A stretch of DNA of 34,492 nt from Microcaldota archaeon (GCA_016212375.1 JACRGH010000064.1:1-34492); one strand, 5' to 3'; counted from the first letter of the stretch, positions 1 to 8,493 are shown. The notes: a model not told the origin generated them from the sequence alone. Program-made: numbers and translations.

Positions 1-94
1 CGCCGAGTGCCAAAGCGGCTTTTTTCGCGGTTATGCGTCCGTAAGTCACGTTTCGTACAGCCCAACTGACTTGGGCGTTGGTTAATTTGGTCAT
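1..94 (-). CDS. Transposase, N-terminal HTH fragment (runs off the left edge)
   Basis: Only the first 31 codons are present, starting with ATG at 94 on the minus strand and leaving the window at base 1. The peptide begins MTKLTNAQVSWAVRNVTYG and continues with RITAKKAALALG. This pattern (KLTN-x-x-x-x-W-x-V-R, then an alanine-rich helix) resembles the opening of the archaeal transposase/integrase proteins whose N-terminal helix-turn-helix precedes a DDE integrase core. The frame is open for some 30 codons upstream, back to the Fic stop codon, but contains no better start. No clear ribosome-binding site is visible. The family assignment rests on a short segment and is an inference; an unrelated HTH regulator is the alternative. 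Confidence 0.45.
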   Translation of the reverse strand, partial: MTKLTNAQVSWAVRNVTYGRITAKKAALALG

Positions 95-199
95 AGCCAA
101 ATTAGCCGCCCAGGTGTGAAATAATTTCAGGGCTCTACAGATTTTGTTTTTTGTTTTGACTTTTACTGAGGTATTGTTGAATCCGTTATGTGGTCGAAT

Positions 200-1363
200 T
201 TAGTCGTCCTGGATGATGCCTAGGATTTCCGTTGCAAGATATATTCGGTATTTTTTCATTCCGCTGACTTCCTTTACGATTCCCGCCGGTTCCAAATCGC
301 GTTCGATGTGACGTTGGACGGTCTGGAACCCGTGGCCTAATTTCTTTGAAATTTCGGGAATCGTACAGATGATATTTTGAAAGAACTCATCCAAGATTCT
401 CTCCGAGGTTGCCGATGCTTTGGATTTACGCAACTGGGTGATGTATTGTTGCCTCAACTCGAGCAGTTTTTTTGTTTTTGTCAGTGAGTATTCCGATTGG
501 GCCTCTACTGCCGTCAAGAAAAACTCCAGCCATGGTCGGAAGTCTCCGGTTTGCCTGACGCCCATCATCCGGTTTTCATATTCGGTCTTGAATTTTTTGA
601 GGTAAGGGCTCACGTATAGTAGGGGTTGGCTTAACACGTCGTTTTTGACTAAAAACAATGGGATGAGCGCACGTCCGATTCTTCCGTTTCCATCGGTGAA
701 TGGGTGGATTGTTTCGAATTGGTAATGGATGAGTGCGGCTTGGACTAGTAAGGGCATATTCTGGTCCCTGTTGGCATATTGTTCGAATTCCTGCATTAAT
801 TGGTCCACTAACTCCGGAGCGGCGAAGATGAAATCGGCGTCTTCAATGCGGTGCGTGGGGCCGTGGAAATTCTGGACCATTTTGAACGCCCCGCGATCGG
901 GTGTGGGAATGTCTGTTCCGTCCAGGAGTATTTTGTGCATTTCCTGGATGAGGTGGGTTGTGAGGCCTTCTTTTTTCACGATTTCAAGCCCATAAATCAA
1001 TGCTTTGAAGTGGTTGTCCACTTCTTGGGCGTCTGCCCGGTTTTTGGGTTCACGTCCGGATTGGAATTTACGGACGTCGCTGATGTCGGATTGGGTGCCT
1101 TCGATTTTCGAACTATCGGTCGCTTCCTTAATCATGTATGGGTTGATGAGCAATTTTGGATTTGGTAGGAGCATGGCCGCGCCTGAAAGTTCCGACACTT
1201 TTCGGGTGGCCCGATCGAGAATGACGATGAGGTCTTGGTCGAACTCCAATTTCTTTGGCAAGGGCTTGGGGTAAAACGTAGGCTGGTTCTTTGAATTTAG
1301 TTTGGTCGTTCCTGCGGGATTGTCATACTGGCCCGGTTTGAACGCGTAGTTACTTGTCGGCAT
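200..1363 (-). CDS. Fic family protein (putative AMP-transferase) with C-terminal winged helix
   Basis: Fic-domain enzymes usually transfer AMP from ATP to a target-protein hydroxyl. The 387-residue product has the Fic core motif HPFTDGNGRIGR at about residues 220-231. An N-terminal inhibitory-type motif S-S-K-I-E-G lies at about 84-89, matching the (S/T)xxxE(G/N) helix whose Glu blocks productive ATP binding in autoinhibited Fic proteins. The C-terminal region looks like a winged helix, typical of the Fic/DUF4172-like class that may bind DNA. I chose ATG at 1363; an upstream in-frame TTG at 1384 is possible, but an A/T-rich box near 1386-1395 sits about 27 bases before 1363. The gene and its upstream DNA are visibly more AT-rich than the neighbours, and it lies next to a transposase fragment, so recent acquisition is plausible. 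The target is unknown. Confidence 0.9.
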   Translation of the reverse strand: MPTSNYAFKPGQYDNPAGTTKLNSKNQPTFYPKPLPKKLEFDQDLIVILDRATRKVSELSGAAMLLPNPKLLINPYMIKEATDSSKIEGTQSDISDVRKFQSGREPKNRADAQEVDNHFKALIYGLEIVKKEGLTTHLIQEMHKILLDGTDIPTPDRGAFKMVQNFHGPTHRIEDADFIFAAPELVDQLMQEFEQYANRDQNMPLLVQAALIHYQFETIHPFTDGNGRIGRALIPLFLVKNDVLSQPLLYVSPYLKKFKTEYENRMMGVRQTGDFRPWLEFFLTAVEAQSEYSLTKTKKLLELRQQYITQLRKSKASATSERILDEFFQNIICTIPEISKKLGHGFQTVQRHIERDLEPAGIVKEVSGMKKYRIYLATEILGIIQDD

Positions 1364-1400
1364 TCTATTATTAGGAATTGTCAATTATTTATTTGTTTTC

Positions 1401-1469
1401 TTTTGTTAGTTGTTCTTTTTACAATTAACAAAATTGGCTTATTTAGTGCTACAATTAACAAAAAATTGG
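1401..1469. promoter_or_regulatory. Repeated operator-like elements upstream of the Fic gene
   Basis: Two near-identical direct repeats, ACAATTAACAAAATTGG at 1421-1437 and ACAATTAACAAAAAATTGG at 1451-1469, start exactly 30 bases apart (about three helical turns). A third, inverted and imperfect copy (TTTTGTTAGTTGT) lies at 1401-1413. They stand between the Fic start codon and the end of the next gene. The spacing suggests a protein binding on one face of the DNA, perhaps autoregulation by the Fic winged helix. The repeats are seen; the role is inferred. Confidence 0.5.
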
Positions 1470-1482
1470 TTTTTGATACTAT

Positions 1483-1908
1483 TTAGCCGAATCTCTCGGT
1501 TTCCGTAATCTTCAACGTGGCCGGGCTAAACGTGCCTCCATAGCCCGTTATGAGCCCTTCGGCCTGCATCCCGTTCCCTAGGGCGATCTTGATCTTCTGT
1601 CCCGTCTTGCCATCTTCCAATGCCGTGGCAAATACGACGTCCATGACGGATTGCCGCTGGCCGCCTTGGACTTGTTCGCGCCGCAAGAATGCCACCATTT
1701 GGTCGCCTTGTTTGACTCCCCGGAGGTGGGGGTACGCCGCGGCCACGATGATGGAAATGCCCAAACTCAAGGCCACGAGTTTCCAGACGTCCGTCAGAAG
1801 GCCGAATGCGGTGATGCCGTGTGCGGCCAAGAAGCCGGACAGGCCGAACGCCACCAATGAGATGCTCAAAGTCAGCATCAGGGATTTGGAAAATACGCCG
1901 AGGTTCAT
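1483..1908 (-). CDS. Small membrane protein of unknown function
   Basis: The 141-residue product has two predicted membrane helices near the N-terminus (about residues 8-31 and 38-62). A hydrophilic C-terminal domain of about 75 residues follows, with a beta-rich look (segments such as KIKIALGNGMQAEGLITGYG). I do not recognise the family. The topology, a short membrane hairpin followed by a small soluble domain, recalls NfeD-like or other oligomer-anchoring proteins, but no diagnostic motif is visible. It is transcribed in the same direction as cdc48, 171 bases downstream of it, and probably has its own promoter: an A/T-rich stretch with AATAAAAAC lies about 30 bases before ATG 1908. Confidence 0.7.
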   Translation of the reverse strand: MNLGVFSKSLMLTLSISLVAFGLSGFLAAHGITAFGLLTDVWKLVALSLGISIIVAAAYPHLRGVKQGDQMVAFLRREQVQGGQRQSVMDVVFATALEDGKTGQKIKIALGNGMQAEGLITGYGGTFSPATLKITETERFG

Positions 1909-2079
1909 AACAATCTATTGCTCTGTTTGGTTTTTATTGAAAACGATTTGGCGCCAATTTGGCGATTTGGAGGCCGGTTTGGTCTTTCTTAATCGACTTT
2001 TTGGCCGACGTCGTATTTTTTTACCGTTTTCGTTTTGGAAAAAATTGAAAAAAGAAAAAAATTCAGTTGGCTTGCAACT

Positions 2080-4206
2080 TTACGCGTACTGCAAGTCCTT
2101 CTCACGCTGGCGCTTCTTCGTCAGAATGGGTGATAGGGTGACTAAGGCTTTTTCAAAGTGCACCGGTTCGACCGTCTTTGCCGCTTGGTTCTCACGTAGC
2201 GCAATCATGGCCGCTTCACGGCACAGGCCTTCCAAGTCCGCGCCTGAAAAGCCTTCGGTCTGGGCCGCAAGCTTCTGTAGGTCCACTTTGGGTCCGATGG
2301 GCATTGGCGCGGTGTGCACCTTGAGGATGGCGATGCGCGTTTGCTCGTCCGGTGCCTTGATTTCAATCAATTTGTCAAACCGTCCGGGACGCAACAAGGC
2401 CGGGTCGATGATGTCGATGCGGTTGGTCGCTCCGATGACCACCACGTCTTTGGCGTTTTTCATGCCATCCATTTCGGTCAGAAGAGAGTCCACGACTCGC
2501 GCTCCAACGCCGGAACCTTCGTCCGAACCGCGGATTTGGGCGATGGAGTCCAATTCGTCGATGAAAATCACGGTGGGTGCGGCCTGGCGTGCTTTGCGGA
2601 AGATTTCCCGCACGGATTTTTCGGCCTCGCCGACCCACTTGCTCAAAATTTCAGGGCCTTTGATGGAGATGAAGTTGGCCTCACTTTCGGTCGCCACGGC
2701 TTTGGCTAAAAGAGTCTTGCCGGTGCCAGGCGGACCATACAATAGAATCCCTCTGACGGGTCGGATGCCCATGCGTTTGAACACTTCCGGCTTTTTGAGG
2801 GGTAATTCGACGGCTTCGCGGATTTCGCGCTTGACCTCGTCCAATCCGCCGATTTCGTTCCAATGCACGTTGGGTACCTCGATGTACACTTCCCGCAATG
2901 CCGATGGCTGGATTTCGCGCAAGGCATTTTGTACGTCTTCGCGCGTCACTTTCAATTCTTCCAAAATTTTGGCCGGGATTTGTTCGTCTTCCAAATTCAT
3001 TTTCGGAAGCATACGGCGTAAGGCTTTCATGGCGCCTTCTTTGACCAGCGCATGCAAGTCCGCGCCGACAAAACCATGCGTCTGTGCGGCGATTTCGTCA
3101 AGCGACACGTCCTTGTTCAAGGGCATGCCGCGGGTGTGAATTTGTAACACTTCCTTGCGGCCTTTTTTGTCGGGAACTCCGATTTCGATTTCCCGGTCAA
3201 AGCGTCCCGGTCTTCGGAGAGCGGGGTCGATGCTGTTTTGGCGGTTGGTCGCGCCAATGACCACCACTTGGCCGCGGCTCTTGAGGCCGTCCATCAATGT
3301 CAGCATCTGGCTCACGATGCGCTTTTCGACCTCACCGGTAACCTCTTCGCGCTTGGGGGTGATGGCGTCGATTTCGTCGATGAAAATGATAGTGGGTGCA
3401 TTCTCTTCCGCTTCCTGGAAAATACCGCGCAGGCGCTCTTCGGCCTCGCCCACGAATTTGCTGACAATTTCCGGGCCGTTAATCGTAATGAAGTGCGCAT
3501 CGGATTCGGACGCCACGGCTCGTGCCAACAAGGTCTTGCCTGTTCCAGGCGGGCCGTAAATCAGAACGCCTTTGGGCGGCTCGATGCCCAAGCGTTCAAA
3601 CAATTCGGGGTGGCGCATGGGAAGCTCCACCATTTCGCGGATTTTCTGCACCGTGTCTTTCAGGCCGCCGATATCCTCATACGAAATGGTGTTGACTTTG
3701 CCCATTTCCTTGACCGGTTCTTCCTTGAGGATGACGTCCGTGTCAGGCGCTACGAGGAGCAAGCCGTTGGGAACGGTCTGGGCCACCACGAACGGGAAGG
3801 ATGTGCCGAAGATGTTGACCGAGAGGATGTCCCCTTTGGACAAAGGCTTGCCGATTAGGTTTTTCTTGACGTATTGGTCGAATCCGGGTGCGTAGCGGCT
3901 GTTCTGGTTCGGCGCGAGCACGATTTTCTTGGCGTTCTTGATTTCCGCCTTTTTGACCTTGACCCGGTCGCCGAGGGCCACGTTGGTATTCTGGCGTAAG
4001 ATGCCATCCATCCGGATGATGTTCAGTCCTTCATCCTGGGGATGGGCGGGCAGAACCAGTGCAGCGGTGGTTTTTTTCGCGGCAATCTGGATGACGTCGC
4101 CCGTGGTCAGATTCAGAAGCCGGCGGGCGTTGGAGTCCAGCCGTACCACCCGTTTGCCATAGTCAATCTGCATGGCTTCGGCTACTTTGAGTTCCAGTTC
4201 ATCCAT
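2080..4206 (-). CDS. Cdc48/VCP-type AAA+ ATPase with two ATPase domains
   Basis: Archaeal Cdc48 (also called VAT) is a hexameric unfoldase that feeds substrates to the proteasome and remodels complexes. The 708-residue protein has the usual order: an N-domain (about 1-170, double-psi barrel start with the LDSNARR-type segment), then D1 with Walker A GPPGTGKT at about 218-225 and Walker B IIFIDEID, then D2 with a second GPPGTGKT and VIFIDELD. Arginine-finger regions ([10 protein letters not shown] and [10 protein letters not shown]) are present in both domains. The C-terminus ends in Q-Y-A, which resembles but does not fully match the hydrophobic-Tyr-X proteasome-docking tail. Length is normal for the family. 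No intein is present. The start at 4206 has a GGTGG ribosome-binding site nine bases upstream. Confidence 0.97.
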   Translation of the reverse strand: MDELELKVAEAMQIDYGKRVVRLDSNARRLLNLTTGDVIQIAAKKTTAALVLPAHPQDEGLNIIRMDGILRQNTNVALGDRVKVKKAEIKNAKKIVLAPNQNSRYAPGFDQYVKKNLIGKPLSKGDILSVNIFGTSFPFVVAQTVPNGLLLVAPDTDVILKEEPVKEMGKVNTISYEDIGGLKDTVQKIREMVELPMRHPELFERLGIEPPKGVLIYGPPGTGKTLLARAVASESDAHFITINGPEIVSKFVGEAEERLRGIFQEAEENAPTIIFIDEIDAITPKREEVTGEVEKRIVSQMLTLMDGLKSRGQVVVIGATNRQNSIDPALRRPGRFDREIEIGVPDKKGRKEVLQIHTRGMPLNKDVSLDEIAAQTHGFVGADLHALVKEGAMKALRRMLPKMNLEDEQIPAKILEELKVTREDVQNALREIQPSALREVYIEVPNVHWNEIGGLDEVKREIREAVELPLKKPEVFKRMGIRPVRGILLYGPPGTGKTLLAKAVATESEANFISIKGPEILSKWVGEAEKSVREIFRKARQAAPTVIFIDELDSIAQIRGSDEGSGVGARVVDSLLTEMDGMKNAKDVVVIGATNRIDIIDPALLRPGRFDKLIEIKAPDEQTRIAILKVHTAPMPIGPKVDLQKLAAQTEGFSGADLEGLCREAAMIALRENQAAKTVEPVHFEKALVTLSPILTKKRQREKDLQYA

Positions 4207-4214
4207 AGAAAAGC

Positions 4215-4255
4215 GCCACCACGGTTTTGGCTCCGTTATCCACGTTACCTTTTAA
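4215..4255 (-). promoter_or_regulatory. cdc48 promoter and ribosome-binding site
   Basis: On the minus strand a GGTTAAAAGG box covers the TTTTAA at 4250-4255, about 45 bases before the cdc48 start. GTGGTGG lies just before the start, with nine bases between GGTGG and ATG. Unlike many genes here, cdc48 therefore appears to have a leader of about 20 bases and a classical Shine-Dalgarno. The rest of the 225-base gap to the next gene (4256-4431) shows no gene I can support. Confidence 0.4.
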
Positions 4256-4431
4256 CCACGTTATTGTATATCCAAGCATCTTATTAATTTTGATTTTTTG
4301 TGCCGGTTGGATTCCCCCACGACGCCGGCGTATAAAAATGAACCGGTTTTCTCAATCTTGGGTGGCCGTTTGGTTCTTGCTTTACCGCTGGCACGTTCGG
4401 TTTTCCGTTTTCTGGCAATGATATGTCGGCT

Positions 4432-4923
4432 TCAATGGACTTTTGAGAAAAATCCGCCTTCCAGGTTCTTTTTGACGTTTCCCGCGGCAAAGCATTGCCC
4501 GTTCATGGCTACATAGACGCCCGTCGGAAGCGTTTGGACAAAGGCCAATGCGCAACCCAAATTGAACAAACCGTCGGATGAGCCGAAGGTGTAGGGGATC
4601 ATGGCGCCGGTAATCACGATGGTTTTGTCCGGCACGCGTGACGCGAGGTATTCGGCCGTCTTGTCCATGGTGTCGGTGCCATGGGTGATGACAATCTTGG
4701 TTTCGGTTGCCGCTTTGCAATAGTTGGCGACGATTTCGCGGTCAGCGTCATTCAATTCACGGCTGTCTTTGAGCATCAACGTGACGACTTCCACGTCCAA
4801 CCGGTTTCTGCCCTGTTTGAGCACGCGTGGAAGCTGGGTTTCCCCAAACATGAGGACTTGTTTGTTTTCGTCGTACACTTTATCAAAGGTGCCGCCGGTG
4901 ATGAGGATTTTGATTTTGGGCAT
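4432..4923 (-). CDS. Single-domain asparaginase-like protein
   Basis: The 163-residue product matches the N-terminal half of type I/II L-asparaginases. It has the first catalytic Thr in TGGTFD near the N-terminus, the second catalytic Thr-Asp pair in THGTDTM, and the Lys before TIVITGAM. Full asparaginases are about 330 residues and have a second alpha/beta domain that helps form the active site across a dimer; that domain is absent, and the protein ends cleanly at KVH. Short stand-alone asparaginase-domain proteins exist in other prokaryotes, so this is probably a real compact family rather than a truncation. Substrate and activity are unproven. It lies between rfcS and cdc48 on the same strand. 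Confidence 0.8.
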   Translation of the reverse strand: MPKIKILITGGTFDKVYDENKQVLMFGETQLPRVLKQGRNRLDVEVVTLMLKDSRELNDADREIVANYCKAATETKIVITHGTDTMDKTAEYLASRVPDKTIVITGAMIPYTFGSSDGLFNLGCALAFVQTLPTGVYVAMNGQCFAAGNVKKNLEGGFFSKVH

Positions 4924-5001
4924 TGTGGTTTTTCAGCTCGGTTACGGCTCGGTTTTGAGCACAATTGCCATTCCGTGTTATTGGTTTTGTTTTCGGACTT
5001 T

Positions 5002-5979
5002 TTACGCCTTCTTCTGTCCCGCCAGGACCAATTGCGCCAACAGCGCTTCCAGTTGGATGCGCTCATCGGCCCCTTCGGACAGGCGGAAGGAATATTCGCC
5101 CACGCGGTCGACCAGGTGCACTTTGATGCTGTCCGGCACGTCCATCGCAATCACTTCGCGATAAATCTGTTTGATGACGTCCTCGCCCGACAAGCCGTAG
5201 GTGATCATCAATTGGTCCAATTTTGTGCGGCTTTCCGAGAACTTGCCACTCCATGCCAGCATGACCATTTCCTGCACTTCCTTGGGTCGTGCCTGCGAGG
5301 AGACTTTCAAAATGTCGTCTTCCGTTACGCTTTTTCCCATGGCGCCTGCGGCTTGCAACACGTTGAGAACCCGACGAGCATCGCCTTGGGCAACCGAGGC
5401 AATCGCGGCCGCGGCGCCTTTCTGAAGCGTGAGGCCTTCAGTTTTTGCGACTTTTTCCGCCAATCCCAGGCTTTCCTCTTGTGTCAGCGGCATGAAGCGG
5501 AACACGGCGCAACGGCTTTGGATGGGCTCGATAATCCGGGAGGAATAATTGGCATTTAGGATAAAGCGGCACGTTTTGGAGAATTGTTCCATTGTTCTTC
5601 GAAGCGCTTGTTGGGCGTCTTGCGTCAGGGCGTCGGCTTCATCGAGGAAGATTATTTTGAATGGGACGTCTTGAAGAGCCATCGTCCGTGCGAAATCCTT
5701 GACTTTGCCGCGGATGACGTCAATGCCCCGTTCGTCGCTACCGTTTAATTCCAAGAAACTTCCTCGAAAATCATCGCCAAATAGTTCGCGGGCCAATGCC
5801 AACGCCGTGCTCGTTTTTCCGCAACCGGGGGGGCCCGCATATAACATGTGCGGCACGTTTTTGGCCTTGACGTACGCCTGCAACCGCGAGACGGCTAAGG
5901 TCTGCCCGACGACGTCGGACAATTTCTGGGGCCGGTATTTTTCGACCCACGGGATGTAATCGGTTGGCGTTTCGGTCAT
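5002..5979 (-). CDS. rfcS: Replication factor C small subunit (clamp loader)
   Basis: RFC loads the PCNA sliding clamp at primer-template junctions using ATP. The 325-residue protein has the normal length. It opens with the RFC signature WVEKYRP at residues 11-17, then Walker A GPPGCGKT at 49-56, Walker B LDEAD at about 112-116, and the SRC motif with its arginine finger at 155-157 inside IEPIQSRCAVF. The C-terminal collar domain follows. No intein is present, although archaeal rfcS is a common intein site. It is divergent from the YbjQ-like gene, with 77 bases between the starts. The A-rich leader before ATG 5979 (GAAGAGCG) could act as a weak ribosome-binding site. Confidence 0.97.
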   Translation of the reverse strand: MTETPTDYIPWVEKYRPQKLSDVVGQTLAVSRLQAYVKAKNVPHMLYAGPPGCGKTSTALALARELFGDDFRGSFLELNGSDERGIDVIRGKVKDFARTMALQDVPFKIIFLDEADALTQDAQQALRRTMEQFSKTCRFILNANYSSRIIEPIQSRCAVFRFMPLTQEESLGLAEKVAKTEGLTLQKGAAAAIASVAQGDARRVLNVLQAAGAMGKSVTEDDILKVSSQARPKEVQEMVMLAWSGKFSESRTKLDQLMITYGLSGEDVIKQIYREVIAMDVPDSIKVHLVDRVGEYSFRLSEGADERIQLEALLAQLVLAGQKKA

Positions 5980-6026
5980 GCTTTTTTCGCTCTTCGCTTT
6001 CGCGGGAATTTCATTGCCGGCGGCAA

Positions 6027-6035
6027 CTTAAAAAG
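6027..6035. promoter_or_regulatory. TATA-like box between rfcS and the YbjQ-like gene
   Basis: CTTAAAAAG lies 26 bases (centre) before ATG 6057, the spacing expected for a leaderless archaeal transcript. Its near-symmetry (CTTTTTAAG on the other strand) means it could also serve rfcS, about 50 bases away. Seen; function inferred. Confidence 0.4.
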
Positions 6036-6056
6036 CCATCTTTGTGTAAGCGCATC

Positions 6057-6377
6057 ATGATGATTGTGACGAGCGAAAACGTGCCCGGCCAAAAAATCGA
6101 CGGCTATTGCGGCATCGTCTGGGCCACTACTGTGCGCTCGCGCCACTTGGGCCATGATGTGTTGGCCATGCTCAAAAGCTTAAAAGGCGGCGACATCCGC
6201 TCTTACGAACAGATGACGGACACGGCCCGTGCCGACGTCTTGAAGAAGCTGGAACATAATGCCAAGGAAATGGGGGCCAATGCCGTGGTGGGCATGCGGT
6301 TTGGCACGACGGCCGTGATGCCGGGCACCATTGAAGTCTACGCGTATGGAACCGCGGTAAAAGTCAAGAAAGGATAA
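6057..6377 (+). CDS. YbjQ/UPF0145 family protein
   Basis: The 106-residue product has the features of the UPF0145 (YbjQ-like, 'heavy-metal-binding') family: an opening like MIVTSENVPGQKIDGYCGIV, a middle with ARADVLKKLEHNAKEMGANAVVGMRF, and an end with a Y-A-Y-G-T-A-V segment. Family members form pentameric or decameric rings; their function is not established. Start: ATG at 6057 (or the adjacent ATG at 6060), 26 bases after the TATA-like box. In-frame codons run further upstream but would enter the divergent promoter. It converges with the glycosyltransferase-like gene, separated by a T-rich spacer. Confidence 0.85.
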   Translation: MMIVTSENVPGQKIDGYCGIVWATTVRSRHLGHDVLAMLKSLKGGDIRSYEQMTDTARADVLKKLEHNAKEMGANAVVGMRFGTTAVMPGTIEVYAYGTAVKVKKG

Positions 6378-6383
6378 TTGTGT

Positions 6384-6425
6384 TTTCTTATCTTGCTATT
6401 TTTTCTTTTATTTTCTTTTCCCATT
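6384..6425. terminator. T-rich spacer between convergent genes
   Basis: The 52-base gap between the stop at 6377 and the opposing stop at 6430 contains several T-runs on the plus strand (for example ATTTTTTCTTTTATTTTCTTTT). T-tracts are the main intrinsic terminator signal in archaea, so this probably ends transcription of the YbjQ-like gene. The minus strand is A-rich here and has no matching signal. Confidence 0.4.
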
Positions 6426-6429
6426 TGCT

Positions 6430-7548
6430 TTATTTTTCGTTGAGTTTTTTCCACGCGTCTTGTGCGTCGAAAAAGCGTTGGACGTACTTTTCCAAATCCG
6501 GCACGATTGCGTCTTTTAGGCCCATGTGGACGAACCGGTCGTATTGCAGTTGCAATTCCGGCTCTTTCAATGCGGCCATGGCCTCATCCAGCGGTTTTTG
6601 TTGTTCCCGGCGCAAGGCGGTCTTTTCCGGGTTGAACTGCTCGTGCAAGTCTTTCGGTGCCGTCTTGCACGCCGTTTTGATTTGGTCCGGACCGGGGTGG
6701 TCGCCGTATTTTTCCAAAGCGTATTGGACGCTTTTGCCGATGCAGGCGCCTTGAAGCGCGTTGAGGTAATAATCGACCAACGTGGTGACCGGACCTGCGT
6801 GCGGTTTGTGCACGCCAACTGGCGCTTCCGGTAAAAAAGGCATGAACGCATTTTCTTGGACAAAATGCTTCGCTAAAATGCAGTACATGCCGTCTTCCAT
6901 GCGGAAACGGCTGGGATAAAAGCAATACTTTTTGGCCGCATCCAAGGCAACGCCCAGGCAGCCGCCGCTGTACCCCTCCACGGACGGCGACCACTCGTCC
7001 GACAATCCGCAGAAGCCCTCGCGGGCTTTTGCAACGGCTTGCATCCGGCCCAGTTTTCCCTCGGCAAAATCGCTCAGCGCGCGGTGGACCTTGTCCATCA
7101 AAAAAACGGCGCCGGTGCGCTTGCCGGCGTAGGCGCCGACCACGATTTTGTGGCTTTGAAAATGAGTCCGGAACCTGGAGAAAAGCGTATCCGTTGGAAT
7201 CACGTCATCGTCCAAAAATACCGCGTGTTTTCTTTGGTGCACGGCGTGTTGCAGGATGGTGTTCCGCGGTCCGCCGAACGGGCCGTCAAACAGGAACCTA
7301 AATTCCGATTTTTGCGCGGCTTGGTGCGTTTTTTCATCCAACACGGTCACGTTGGTATCAAATTTTTCGGACGCGTGGGTGGCAAAGGCTTGGTTTTGTT
7401 CGGCCTGGCCGCTGCCGTCCACGACGAGGATGTCCGCCGCGATATTTTCCTCTTCCAAGGCGTTCAGGACGTTCAGAAGGCAGGTGCGTAGCCGGTGGGT
7501 GCGGTTGGAGGGGATGCCGACCAAGATGCCGGTTGGTTTTTTTTCCAT
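6430..7548 (-). CDS. GT-A-fold glycosyltransferase-like protein
   Basis: The 372-residue protein starts like a family 2 glycosyltransferase: a beta-strand with GILVGIPSNRTH, then a helix, then ADILVVDGSG. A metal-binding acidic cluster FLDDDVIP follows at about residues 112-119, matching the DxD motif that holds the nucleotide-sugar divalent cation. A C-terminal helical part (about 280-372) carries charged residues and ends KKLNEK. No membrane segments are visible, so it should act in the cytoplasm or at the membrane surface. The acceptor and sugar are not predictable. AGGAG lies about 12 bases before ATG 7548. It follows the MBL-fold gene by 41 bases on the same strand, so the two may be cotranscribed. 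Confidence 0.75.
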   Translation of the reverse strand: MEKKPTGILVGIPSNRTHRLRTCLLNVLNALEEENIAADILVVDGSGQAEQNQAFATHASEKFDTNVTVLDEKTHQAAQKSEFRFLFDGPFGGPRNTILQHAVHQRKHAVFLDDDVIPTDTLFSRFRTHFQSHKIVVGAYAGKRTGAVFLMDKVHRALSDFAEGKLGRMQAVAKAREGFCGLSDEWSPSVEGYSGGCLGVALDAAKKYCFYPSRFRMEDGMYCILAKHFVQENAFMPFLPEAPVGVHKPHAGPVTTLVDYYLNALQGACIGKSVQYALEKYGDHPGPDQIKTACKTAPKDLHEQFNPEKTALRREQQKPLDEAMAALKEPELQLQYDRFVHMGLKDAIVPDLEKYVQRFFDAQDAWKKLNEK

Positions 7549-7589
7549 GGTTCAATTGCGCTCCTTGGCGTTTTTGGATGTTGCGATTC

Positions 7590-8216
7590 TTAGCGTTTTT
7601 CTTCGATGGGTCCGTGCCCCGGCGCCAACAGCTTGAAATCCAAGCCGTCTATTTTTTCCAGGCTTTTTTCCAACTCCTCGGCGTTCCCGCCCCAAAAATC
7701 GGTCCTTCCGACCCCGCCGTCCGCGAACTTGCAGTCGCCCGAAAACAGGATGCCCCGCTTTTCGTCAAAAAACGAGACGGAACCGGGGGTGTGGCCGGGA
7801 GTTCGGATGATTTGGAGTTTGAACTCGTGCCAGTGGATGGCCTCGAAGGCAACGTCGCTTTTGCCGATTTTTTGGCCGGCGTCAAACGGTTTGAAAAAAT
7901 CGGGTTTCTGGATGTTGACCCATTCGGCGTTCAGCTCGTGGATGACGTCCAAATCATCCTTGGCCATCTGGCCGCCCCATTTCGCCTTGATTGCCGCTTG
8001 GACGTGGTCGAAATGGCCGTGCGTGAAAAAAACGGTTTCAATCGGTTTGCCCAGATGCGCGACGGCTTCACGGACGCGGTTGGCATCGACGCCGGAGTCA
8101 ATCAGCGCCAACGAATCTTTGCCTTCCAGGACGTAGACGTTGGAGCAGACTTTGGGGTGGGTGTCGCCGGAAAGCAACCAACCGCCTTCTGCAATGCGTT
8201 GAAGGCGGTCGTTCAT
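7590..8216 (-). CDS. Metallo-beta-lactamase-fold hydrolase (glyoxalase II-like)
   Basis: The 208-residue protein has the metal-binding signature THGHFDH (residues 65-71), a third ligand region GHTPGS, an Asp in the FSGDCKF segment, and a final His in LAPGHGP. This complete ligand set implies an active dinuclear metal centre. Members include hydroxyacylglutathione hydrolases, flavoprotein NO/O2 reductase-like domains and lactonases; I cannot choose between them. The start is set at ATG 8216: a T/A box (TTTATTTTT) lies about 25 bases upstream, consistent with leaderless expression. In-frame codons extend much further but overlap the zinc-finger gene. Confidence 0.88.
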   Translation of the reverse strand: MNDRLQRIAEGGWLLSGDTHPKVCSNVYVLEGKDSLALIDSGVDANRVREAVAHLGKPIETVFFTHGHFDHVQAAIKAKWGGQMAKDDLDVIHELNAEWVNIQKPDFFKPFDAGQKIGKSDVAFEAIHWHEFKLQIIRTPGHTPGSVSFFDEKRGILFSGDCKFADGGVGRTDFWGGNAEELEKSLEKIDGLDFKLLAPGHGPIEEKR

Positions 8217-8235
8217 CGGGTTTTCACTGCCGTAG

Positions 8236-8265
8236 TAAAAATAAAGGGCCCGGTTTTCGGGCTTT
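8236..8265 (-). promoter_or_regulatory. TATA-like box and possible terminator hairpin between zinc-finger and MBL genes
   Basis: Reading the minus strand, a short hairpin (GCCCG, loop AAAAC, CGGGC) is followed by CCTTTATTTTTAC. The hairpin plus T-tract could end the zinc-finger transcript. The same TTTATTTTT (8236-8244) sits about 25 bases before the MBL-fold start and can serve as its TATA box. Confidence 0.35.
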
Positions 8266-8274
8266 TTAATTGGC

Positions 8275-8493
8275 TTAGATGCGCACCGGCGCCACGGCCG
8301 GCTTTTGAAATTTCTTTTGGGTGCGCTTGTTGGTCCAGCAGTCCTTGCAAATGACGCGGCGTTCCGTCTTGGTCGCGGTGGCCGAGGATTTGATGCAGTA
8401 TTTGCAGACTTTTTTCTTGCAGTAGGTGCAGATTTCAAAGTAGTAATCTTCTTTTCCGCAACGGTCGCACTTGTTGGACGGCGCTTTTTTCAA
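8275..8493 (-). CDS. Small multi-CxxC zinc-finger protein
   Basis: The 72-residue product contains four CxxC pairs: CDRC, CTYC, CKYC and CKDC. That is enough for two zinc sites in a treble-clef or ribbon arrangement, followed by a basic tail (NKRTQKKFQK). Small proteins like this are common in archaea and often bind nucleic acid or act as structural adaptors; the specific role is unknown. I chose a TTG start at 8493 because GAGGTG lies seven bases upstream. A GTG at 8499 and a start at 8532 are possible but fit the ribosome-binding site less well. It is divergent from the membrane-protein gene at 8733; an AAATATATGC box on the minus strand near 8563-8572 could be its TATA box. Confidence 0.75.
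   Translation of the reverse strand: MKKAPSNKCDRCGKEDYYFEICTYCKKKVCKYCIKSSATATKTERRVICKDCWTNKRTQKKFQKPAVAPVRI

Noticed and set aside
1401-1469. CRISPR-like repeats before the Fic gene
   Set aside because: Only two near-identical units of 17-19 bases with a 13-base spacer; there are no cas genes and no further units.
1550-3139. A 529-codon open frame on the plus strand opposite cdc48
   Set aside because: It is antisense to the clearly real cdc48 gene, and its composition (Arg/Ser-rich, no recognisable domain) fits a shadow frame produced by the coding bias of the true gene.
5002-5979. Intein in rfcS (a frequent archaeal site)
   Set aside because: The Walker A region and the rest run without an insertion, at normal length.
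6054-6064. ATGATGA resembling a C box of a C/D guide RNA
   Set aside because: It is the double start codon of the YbjQ-like gene, and no D box or guide arrangement is nearby.
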